Of a stretch of DNA of 5,393 bases, positions 1 to 5,076 are shown piece by piece (positions within the stretch are counted from its first letter, which is position 1; the number at the start of each line of letters is the position of its first letter). The DNA is from Campylobacterota bacterium (GTDB taxonomy: Bacteria > Campylobacterota > Campylobacteria > Campylobacterales > Sulfurovaceae): NCBI GenBank assembly GCA_015488875.1, contig WFMX01000164.1, positions 1 through 5,393 of the forward strand, in the 5' to 3' direction. A program made the translations under genes and the position numbers. Under the pieces are notes generated by a model that did no database searches, was not told where the DNA came from, and saw only the letters and a program-made list of their open reading frames with translations.

Positions 1-43
1 ATAGATTGCTACAGATTAACGAGGGTATGATTATTCGTTTCAT
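1..43 (-). CDS. Start of an unidentified gene, possibly secreted or membrane protein (partial)
   Basis: The minus strand opens with ATG at 43-41 and reads MKRIIIPSLICSNL before the window ends, with no stop. A good ribosome binding site (AAGGAT, minus strand, about 8 bases upstream) and a TATAAT box further upstream support a real start. The short basic head followed by Ile, Leu and Pro resembles the start of a signal peptide or a first membrane segment, but 14 residues are too few to assign a family. The gene runs in the same direction as the bat operon. A probable terminator and its own promoter lie between them, so it is likely a separate transcription unit. The function is unknown. Confidence 0.5.
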   Translation of the reverse strand, partial: MKRIIIPSLICSNL

Positions 44-58
44 AATAATATCCTTTTT

Positions 59-99
59 ATTATATACTGTATTATATTACTTTTTTGACAAAAGTGCAA
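59..99 (-). promoter_or_regulatory. Predicted promoter of the left-edge gene
   Basis: On the minus strand there is a perfect TATAAT at 76-71, with TTGCAC (a weak -35) 17 bases upstream at 99-94. Initiation near position 64 would give a leader of about 20 nt carrying the AAGGAT ribosome binding site. A second TATAAT lies at 64-59 but would start transcription almost on the ribosome binding site. The assignment rests on consensus match and spacing only. Confidence 0.45.
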
Positions 100-170
100 G
101 CCTCTTGTTGAGCTGTCATTGGATATCTTAGGAACTTAACAATAATAATCCACTAGTACCTGAAAATAGT

Positions 171-201
171 GATATGATATTCATAATCACGATTATGAAT
201 A
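171..201. promoter_or_regulatory. Palindromic half-site cluster (possible operator)
   Basis: Positions 178-188 (TATTCATAATC) and 191-201 (GATTATGAATA) are perfect inverted repeats of 11 bp separated by AC. Overlapping this, GATATGA at 171-177 is an imperfect third copy of the half-site, so GAT(T)ATGA occurs three times in alternating orientation (171-177 plus, 181-188 minus, 191-198 plus). The close, alternating spacing is typical of binding sites for dimeric repressors such as the Fur/PerR family, and the sequence loosely resembles a Fur box. The regulator is an inference. The site lies between the end of batD and the promoter of the left-edge gene. As RNA it could also fold as an AT-rich hairpin behind the terminator. 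Confidence 0.45.
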
Positions 202-204
202 AAT

Positions 205-220
205 GGTGTTTTTCGACACC
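205..220 (-). terminator. Probable terminator of the bat operon
   Basis: Directly after the batD TAA codon, the minus strand reads GGTGT-CGAAAA-ACACC and then ATTTATT: a perfect 5-bp stem, a 6-nt loop and a modest U-rich tail. The stem is short and the U tract is interrupted, so termination may be partial. The second palindrome immediately downstream (178-201) could assist. The position supports the call: it sits at the end of a three-gene operon and ahead of a gene with its own promoter. Confidence 0.5.
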
Positions 221-1366
221 TTATCTACTTGATAAGATCTCTCTCTTTATAGCTGCGAATGATATCTTTTTTCCTCTATATATAGAGTTCTCTAGTCGCT
301 CTATACTTTTAGTATACTTGGTAGCATCGGTGGACATGAGTAGTGTCAATAGCTCTTTTGAGCTTTGTGTCGACTCTACCTCATCGGCAAATCTATCTAC
401 TTTTGGGGTGTATCTACTCTTTGGTATCCATTTTAAGCTTTTGGCAGATATGAAGCCAGCTATAAATGCTACTATATAGCCTAGTAGCGTCCTGAGCCAG
501 CTCCAATCATAGTGTAGGTTTCTCGGTCTATCTTTCTTGTCTAGCAGACTCTCTCTATCCACCTTTTTTACCATAAAGTTTGCCTTCGGAGTTGTGAGGT
601 AGTAGGATCTTTTACTCTTTGGATCAAACGCTTTGATCTGCATAGATTTTAGCTCGAAGCTCTCCTTGGCACTGAGTGCTAGTGGGTAGGTGACGGTGGA
701 ATAGGTGCCATCTTTGGTTCTGATGTTTTTGACTTGAGTCTCACCTGCAAAGAGTGAATAGCTCTCACTCTTGGGTAGCATCTCTTTAAGTATTGGTGGA
801 TACCCATGACCTTTGATGGTGATGGTGACTGGTAGTGGCTCGTAGGATTTTGCATCTTTGGTTTTGATATTGTATGTGAGATTGAAGTCTCCTACTAGAG
901 CTGTATCTTTTGGTAGTGCTTTTGCAGATATTTTGAGTGGTGGCAGAGCTATGGGTATATCTCTCTTGTTGAGTCCTCTGGTATTGTCTCTATCTCCTGA
1001 GAAACTATATGCTATTTTTTCATCAGTAGTAACCATCTGAAGTAGGTCAAACTCTAGCTTTATATCACCTGACACTAGAGGATATATGAGATATATATAC
1101 TCTATCTTGGCGGAGTGATGGGCATCCTCCTCCTGCATATCCAATCTATATGCCTTATAGGCTCTGCTGGGTTTGATATCAAATTTAAATAGCATCACCT
1201 TACTATGATCTGTCTGCTCTATCTTTAGCTTCATGACGATAGGCTCTTTGACATATGGATCTTTTTTGTCTAGGGTAAATTTGTGGCTGAAACCATCTGC
1301 ATATAGGGTCACTACTGCTGAGATGAGTAGCCAAAAGACCCCTACTCTACCAAGGCTCTTTTTCAT
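221..1366 (-). CDS. batD: BatD-like membrane-anchored periplasmic protein
   Basis: The 381-residue protein has an N-terminal signal peptide (about residues 1-23, ending LYA before DGF). A beta-rich periplasmic part follows to about residue 285, then one membrane segment (about 290-309, GYIVAFIAGFISA), a basic stop-transfer (KSLKWIPKSR) and a cytoplasmic helical tail of about 65 residues. This architecture, and its place behind two von Willebrand A genes, match BatD of the Bacteroides-type aerotolerance cluster, whose molecular role is not settled. The sequence itself is divergent, so the name rests largely on architecture and context. ATG at 1366 was chosen for its AAAGGAT ribosome binding site at good spacing. 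It overlaps the end of the upstream gene by 20 bp, which suggests translational coupling. The protein probably interacts with the periplasmic domains of BatA and BatB/C (inference). Confidence 0.78.
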   Translation of the reverse strand: MKKSLGRVGVFWLLISAVVTLYADGFSHKFTLDKKDPYVKEPIVMKLKIEQTDHSKVMLFKFDIKPSRAYKAYRLDMQEEDAHHSAKIEYIYLIYPLVSGDIKLEFDLLQMVTTDEKIAYSFSGDRDNTRGLNKRDIPIALPPLKISAKALPKDTALVGDFNLTYNIKTKDAKSYEPLPVTITIKGHGYPPILKEMLPKSESYSLFAGETQVKNIRTKDGTYSTVTYPLALSAKESFELKSMQIKAFDPKSKRSYYLTTPKANFMVKKVDRESLLDKKDRPRNLHYDWSWLRTLLGYIVAFIAGFISAKSLKWIPKSRYTPKVDRFADEVESTQSSKELLTLLMSTDATKYTKSIERLENSIYRGKKISFAAIKREILSSR

Positions 1367-2885
1367 ATATATATCCTTTGTTTATGAGTTCGTAGACTTT
1401 GGAGCTTTGTGGTTGTTTACTGCCCCTACTCTCTTGTAGTAGCTTACCATCTCTCTCTTTGGATTTGGCACTATCTTGAGTACCTCCACCACTGCCTGAA
1501 TTTTTATTTTCATCACTATCTTTACTCTCGTCCTCATCGCTATCATCTTTGGCTGATGAGCCACCACCCTCAGATGATGGCTTAGACACAGATATCTTCG
1601 AGAGATTTCGGCTCTTTTTGAGTGCTACTGTGTGTAGATTGTGCATTGCGTCACTATCGTACCCTAGCTGTAGCACCTTGACATAGTATCTACTTGCCTT
1701 GTCATACTGCTCTAGCTTGGTGTATGTATTGGCTATGTCATAGTATAGTAACTGTTTGATCTTTGGAGATTTTGATCTGATGGCTCTGTATACCTTTAGT
1801 GCCTTGTGATAGTAGCCATCTTTGTAGTAGCTAGAGGCGAGAGCTATCTGACTCTCTAGTGATCTGCTCTCTATCTTTTTGATATATCTATGTGTAGAGT
1901 TGTAGTCACCGCTATGGTAGCTCTGATAGGCTTGATGCAGATAGTAGCTATCGAAGATAGACGCAGAGGCACTACCACCCCACATACCTATAAATATAAT
2001 GAGATATTTTACCCCTCTAGTGTGAATCAAAAAGAAGAGCAATATCGCAAAAAAGAGCGGTATCTGATACAGCTCTACATAACTCTTTTGAGTCTTTGTG
2101 ATGGTGGACTGCTCCATCTCCCCGCTATCCATGACATCCTCTATAGAGTTGGCTGTCTCCGTAGGGGTGGAGCTAGCTATGAGATAGTCACCTCCATATC
2201 TATCTGCCAATCTCTCTAGCATGGGATTGACACGACTCACCACTAGGTCGCCATCTTTGTCACGAAGTTTTTTGCCACTAGCAGTAGTGATAGTACTTCC
2301 ACTCTCTGTCCCTAGTGGCAATATAGTGAGTGATATAGATCCATCTTCTATGATCTCGCCTAATTTATCCAAATTTTCCTCTTCACCACCATCTGTGATG
2401 AGTATGAGATTTTTATCTCTCATCGGTAGTGTCGCTACCATCCTAAATAGTCTCTCTAAGGATGTGCCTCTCGTCATGATGTTTTCTCTATCTAGCGACT
2501 TCAGTGCTATAGATATGAGCTGGTGGTCGGTAGTGGGTGGAGATAGTAGCAGTGGGTTTGTAGTAAATGCTATGAGTGTGATATTGTCGCTCACATTTGA
2601 TCTCAGGAACGAATTGATAGTCTCCACAGCAAAGCTATACCTATCTGGAACTATATCATCTGCCCTCATAGAGTACGAGATATCTACCGCTATGATGATA
2701 TCTTTCGCCTCTATCTCTGTCTCTTTAGGTTCTTGATCCCACACTGGTCTAGAGAGAGATAGAACCAAAAGTGCCAATATCATCAAATGGGTAGTGTCTT
2801 TCAAATCTCTAGGTCTATAGTAATATAATATGGCTATAGGCACCAATAGCCAAAGTAACCATGGATACAATATAGGGTAGATCAT
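1347..2885 (-). CDS. batB: BatB/BatC fusion: von Willebrand A domain plus TPR protein
   Basis: The 512-residue protein has two N-terminal membrane segments (about 8-22 and 33-46) joined by a basic loop. A von Willebrand A domain covers about 62-250, with MIDAS residues D68-x-S70-x-S72, T141 (RGTS) and D165 (ITDGG), and a DKDGD loop at 209-213. Two more hydrophobic segments follow (about 271-288 and 294-309), then roughly three TPRs (about 317-410). A Ser/Gly/Asp/Lys-rich tail (about 435-480) ends in a more ordered terminus finishing EKEPW. Positive-inside charges place both the von Willebrand A and TPR parts in the periplasm (inference). The TPR part corresponds to BatC of Bacteroides, and such VWA-TPR fusions also occur in Proteobacteria. 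The start at 2885 overlaps the batA stop as ATGA and follows a strong AAGGGAGGAG. A longer reading from TTG at 2915 is less likely. The probable role is metal-dependent protein binding in a Bat complex linked to stress or oxygen tolerance. Confidence 0.85.
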   Translation of the reverse strand: MIYPILYPWLLWLLVPIAILYYYRPRDLKDTTHLMILALLVLSLSRPVWDQEPKETEIEAKDIIIAVDISYSMRADDIVPDRYSFAVETINSFLRSNVSDNITLIAFTTNPLLLSPPTTDHQLISIALKSLDRENIMTRGTSLERLFRMVATLPMRDKNLILITDGGEEENLDKLGEIIEDGSISLTILPLGTESGSTITTASGKKLRDKDGDLVVSRVNPMLERLADRYGGDYLIASSTPTETANSIEDVMDSGEMEQSTITKTQKSYVELYQIPLFFAILLFFLIHTRGVKYLIIFIGMWGGSASASIFDSYYLHQAYQSYHSGDYNSTHRYIKKIESRSLESQIALASSYYKDGYYHKALKVYRAIRSKSPKIKQLLYYDIANTYTKLEQYDKASRYYVKVLQLGYDSDAMHNLHTVALKKSRNLSKISVSKPSSEGGGSSAKDDSDEDESKDSDENKNSGSGGGTQDSAKSKERDGKLLQESRGSKQPQSSKVYELINKGYIYEKEPW

Positions 2886-3790
2886 CTCTCCTCCCTTCTC
2901 TGCCATATGACCCAAAACAGTAGCAGACCAAAGGCAATACTCAATGGATAATAGAAGAGCATATATCTATCTAAAAAATTTTCACTCCGTATAGGGCTAG
3001 GCTCAAGTGACTCTATCTCTCTATAGACTTTCTGAAGCTCTTCGGCAGATGAGGCGGAGTAAGATATGCCACCACTCTCCTTGGCTATGGTCTCTAGTAG
3101 AGCTACATCATAGTTGCTCTTTTTGCCTATGCCTATGGTGTATATCTTGATGCCTCTCTCTTTTGCCATCTTGACAGCATTTTTGGGGGAGGATTTGCCT
3201 GCATTGTGATATCCGTCTGTCAATAGCACTATGACTCTCTGCTCCGCCTCACCATACGATAGCGTCACGATGGATTGCACTATGGCATCACCTATAGCGG
3301 TACTCTCACCTGCTATACCTACGGTGGTCATATCTAGTAGGTACGATAGTGCTGAGAGGTCATAGGTGAGTGGTGAAGCACTATATGCAAATGTGCCGAA
3401 GACTACCAAGCCTATATTGTCGTCTCCTCTATGTTTGACGAACTCTTTGGAGAGTTCTATGGTGATATCGTACTTATTTTTAAATCTATCTTTGCTGTCA
3501 AACCCACTCTCAGCCATAGAGCCACTCGCATCTATAGCCAACACTAGATCTCTACCTCGTTTGTGATTGTTTGATGAAGAGTCGTAGATATATGGTGAAG
3601 CTAGTGCCACTACCATAAGTCCATATATGAGCATCTTTAGCCAAGGGTCTAACACAAAGAGTGGACTCTCTCTACCTACCCAGTCAAGCTTGGGAAAATA
3701 GAATCGTTTGAGATACTCTCTACACCACAAAAAGCACGGTAGTAGCAGAAGTAATAACAAAAAATATGGAGAAGCAAAGGCAAAATTCAT
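2882..3790 (-). CDS. batA: BatA-like von Willebrand A domain membrane protein
   Basis: The 302-residue protein has two N-terminal membrane segments (about 8-23 and 50-66) around a basic loop. A von Willebrand A domain (about 80-262) follows, then a final membrane segment (about 276-296) and a short basic tail (WQRREER). The MIDAS is complete: D87-x-S89-x-S91 (IDASGSM), T164 (GEST) and D192 (LLTDG), so divalent-metal-dependent ligand binding is expected. The FASPYFLLLL opening and TM-TM-VWA-TM order are typical of BatA. Charge distribution puts the domain in the periplasm (inference). It is the first gene of the three-gene bat operon. ATG at 3790 is preceded by GGAG at suitable spacing. MoxR and DUF58 genes, the usual upstream partners, are absent here. 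The exact substrate or partner of BatA is not established in any organism I can name with confidence. Confidence 0.87.
   Translation of the reverse strand: MNFAFASPYFLLLLLLLPCFLWCREYLKRFYFPKLDWVGRESPLFVLDPWLKMLIYGLMVVALASPYIYDSSSNNHKRGRDLVLAIDASGSMAESGFDSKDRFKNKYDITIELSKEFVKHRGDDNIGLVVFGTFAYSASPLTYDLSALSYLLDMTTVGIAGESTAIGDAIVQSIVTLSYGEAEQRVIVLLTDGYHNAGKSSPKNAVKMAKERGIKIYTIGIGKKSNYDVALLETIAKESGGISYSASSAEELQKVYREIESLEPSPIRSENFLDRYMLFYYPLSIAFGLLLFWVIWQRREER
2886..2897 (-). promoter_or_regulatory. Ribosome binding site deciding the batB/C start
   Basis: The minus strand reads AAGGGAGGAGAG directly before ATG at 2885. This is the strongest Shine-Dalgarno match in the operon. It sits within the last codons of batA, so the downstream gene starts by an ATGA overlap with the batA stop. 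It favours the start at 2885 over in-frame TTG at 2915 and ATG at 2906, which would add ten and seven residues and lack comparable sites. Confidence 0.75.
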
Positions 3791-3820
3791 ATATACTCCA
3801 CTATTTGAATAGACAGGAAT

Positions 3821-3889
3821 GGTAGGGGTCTGGTGATTTGTGATGCGTGAAGCGAAGCGAATGCATCATGAATAACCTGAACCCCTACC
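3821..3889. repeat. REP/MITE-like imperfect palindrome in the batA leader
   Basis: The left arm (3821-3846, beginning GGTAGGGGT) pairs with the right arm (3863-3889, ending ACCCCTACC). There are 9 perfect outer pairs, one bulged base, then short matched blocks broken by two mismatches and two G-T pairs, and 6 perfect inner pairs (TGATGC/GCATCA). This gives about 22 Watson-Crick pairs plus two wobbles. The 16-base loop contains GAAGC twice in tandem plus GAA. The GTAG near the foot of the stem recalls REP elements handled by RAYT (Y1-type) transposases, but no transposase is present in the window. It lies between the batA promoter and the batA start. It has no T tract and sits between divergent genes, so it is not a normal terminator. 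Confidence 0.7.
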
Positions 3890-3912
3890 GATCTACGGTT
3901 AGGTCTCTTGCC

Positions 3913-3921
3913 ATTATACCA
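3913..3921 (-). promoter_or_regulatory. Predicted bat operon promoter (extended -10)
   Basis: The minus strand reads TGGTATAAT: a perfect TATAAT at 3918-3913 with the TG-n extension immediately upstream. No good -35 is visible at 17 bases, which is common in Campylobacterota where AT-rich upstream DNA substitutes. Initiation would fall near 3906, giving a leader of about 115 nt that contains the whole palindrome at 3821-3889. No better promoter is visible between the palindrome and batA. Confidence 0.55.
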
Positions 3922-3922
3922 C

Positions 3923-3969
3923 AATTTGGATTTATCTATTTTGACTATCTGCTACATAATTCGGATTTA
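3923..3969. repeat. Direct repeat pair between the divergent promoters
   Basis: AATTTGGATTTA (3923-3934) and AATTCGGATTTA (3958-3969) differ at one of 12 positions and lie 35 bp apart. One copy sits in the spacer region of the bat promoter and the other in the -35/spacer region of the aroB promoter, so a shared regulator is possible. The copies are AT-rich and could match by chance. Confidence 0.35.
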
Positions 3970-3988
3970 AAAGATATTAGGATAAAAT
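3966..3988 (+). promoter_or_regulatory. Predicted aroB promoter
   Basis: TTTAA (3966-3970), an AT-rich stretch and then GATAAAAT (3981-3988, -10 TAAAAT at 3983-3988) follow the style of housekeeping sigma promoters in Campylobacterota, which rely on an upstream T-rich region rather than a -35 box. Initiation near 3995 would leave a leader of about 30 nt containing AAGG (4011-4014), nine bases before the aroB ATG. Confidence 0.5.
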
Positions 3989-4023
3989 AGAGAAAAATAT
4001 ATCATATTCCAAGGCAGTTACCA

Positions 4024-5076
4024 ATGATCGTACCTATAGAGCTACTCAATACCAAAACAGTATCATACGATATCACCATAGATGCACTACCAAAACTCAG
4101 CTTCGACACCAAGGTGGTCATAGTCACCAACCCCACAGTGTCAGGATACCATCTCGACAAACTACTCGACATGGTAGATGCCAAAGAGCTAAGTGTAGTA
4201 ACCATACCTGACGGAGAAGAGCATAAGACACTAGAGACAGTAGAGCGTATACTAAATCAGCTATTTGAACGAAAATTGGATAGAAAATCCCTCCTCATAG
4301 CATTTGGTGGTGGGGTGATAGGAGATATGACAGGATTTACTGCGTCGCTCTATCAGCGAGGTATCGACTTCATACAGATACCTACTACACTTCTCAGTCA
4401 AGTAGATGCTAGTGTAGGTGGCAAGACAGGTGTCAACAACAAATATGGCAAGAACCTCATAGGGGCATTTTATCAACCAAAGGCGGTGTATATAGATCCC
4501 CTATTTTTGACCACACTACCAAAGCGAGAGTTCTCAGCAGGTGTAGCCGAGATAGTCAAAATGGCAGTGATGTTTGATAGCGACTACTTCGATATGCTTG
4601 AGAGTTCTGATTTGGACGATGAGGATATACTCAAAGATGTGATCAAAAAGAGTGTAGAGATCAAAGCAAGTGTAGTCAACCAAGACGAAAGAGAGGCAGG
4701 CATAAGAGCCGTACTCAACTATGGGCATACATTTGCCCATGTCATAGAGAATGAGACTAACTATACAAAATATCTACATGGCGAGGCGGTCGCCATAGGC
4801 ATAGTGATGGCAAATAGATTGGCAGTGGAGCTAGATATGATATCACTACTAGAGGCTGACAAGGTGACTAGCTTGCTGCAGAAATTTGATCTCCCCACAG
4901 AGTATGACATATCAAGTGTAGATGAGTTCTATGAACACTTCTTTTTGGATAAAAAAAGTGCAAACAATAGCATAAAGTTTATACTACCTATAGGCATAGG
5001 GAACTACTGCATCAAAAGCGATATAGATGAGTCCATAGTCAAGAGAGTACTCTCTAGTTTTGGAGTGAGCGGATGA
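4024..5076 (+). CDS. aroB: 3-dehydroquinate synthase
   Basis: This cytoplasmic enzyme of the shikimate pathway converts DAHP to 3-dehydroquinate using NAD and a divalent metal (zinc or cobalt). The 350-residue length is normal. The NAD-binding region has GGGVIGD (95-101) and IPTTLLSQVDASVGGKTGVN (119-138), followed by KNLIGAF (143-149). Metal ligands by family comparison are E177 (AEIVK), H235 (NYGHTFAH) and H252 (LHGEA), with H239 as the second conserved histidine of the GHTFAH motif. All key residues are present, so the enzyme should be active. ATG at 4024 has AAGG nine bases upstream, and the next gene overlaps its stop as ATGA. It is divergent from the bat operon, and nothing suggests a shared function. 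Confidence 0.97.
   Translation: MIVPIELLNTKTVSYDITIDALPKLSFDTKVVIVTNPTVSGYHLDKLLDMVDAKELSVVTIPDGEEHKTLETVERILNQLFERKLDRKSLLIAFGGGVIGDMTGFTASLYQRGIDFIQIPTTLLSQVDASVGGKTGVNNKYGKNLIGAFYQPKAVYIDPLFLTTLPKREFSAGVAEIVKMAVMFDSDYFDMLESSDLDDEDILKDVIKKSVEIKASVVNQDEREAGIRAVLNYGHTFAHVIENETNYTKYLHGEAVAIGIVMANRLAVELDMISLLEADKVTSLLQKFDLPTEYDISSVDEFYEHFFLDKKSANNSIKFILPIGIGNYCIKSDIDESIVKRVLSSFGVSG

Noticed and set aside
151..171. CACTA...TAGTG inverted repeat near the half-site cluster
   Set aside because: 5-bp arms with an 11-base loop in AT-rich DNA; too weak to support a feature.
174..479. 101-codon plus-strand frame at the batD end
   Set aside because: It lies antisense to the batD 3' end and starts inside the palindrome without a ribosome binding site; the composition is that of a shadow frame.
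2221..2736. 171-codon open frame on the plus strand opposite batB/C
   Set aside because: Ser-rich shadow of the von Willebrand A coding strand, with no ribosome binding site or recognisable domain; the opposite strand has a complete MIDAS domain.
2886..2915. Longer N terminus for BatB/C starting at TTG 2915
   Set aside because: The extra MGHMAEKGGE precedes a typical Bat N terminus and overlaps batA by 34 bp; the ATG at 2885 has a very strong ribosome binding site and a canonical ATGA overlap.
3821..3889. The palindrome as a bidirectional terminator
   Set aside because: The flanking genes diverge from it, no T tract follows either arm, and it lies downstream of the bat promoter, where termination would silence the operon.
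3887..3899. Small inverted repeat ACCG-ATCTA-CGGT beside the large palindrome
   Set aside because: Only 4-bp arms, within chance expectation.
3941..3960. TTGACT followed by CATAAT as an aroB promoter
   Set aside because: The spacer is only 8 bases, too short for a sigma-70 type promoter; GATAAAAT further downstream fits better.
4261..4740. Minus-strand open frames of 68 and 71 codons within aroB
   Set aside because: Antisense to clearly conserved aroB sequence, with no independent start signals.
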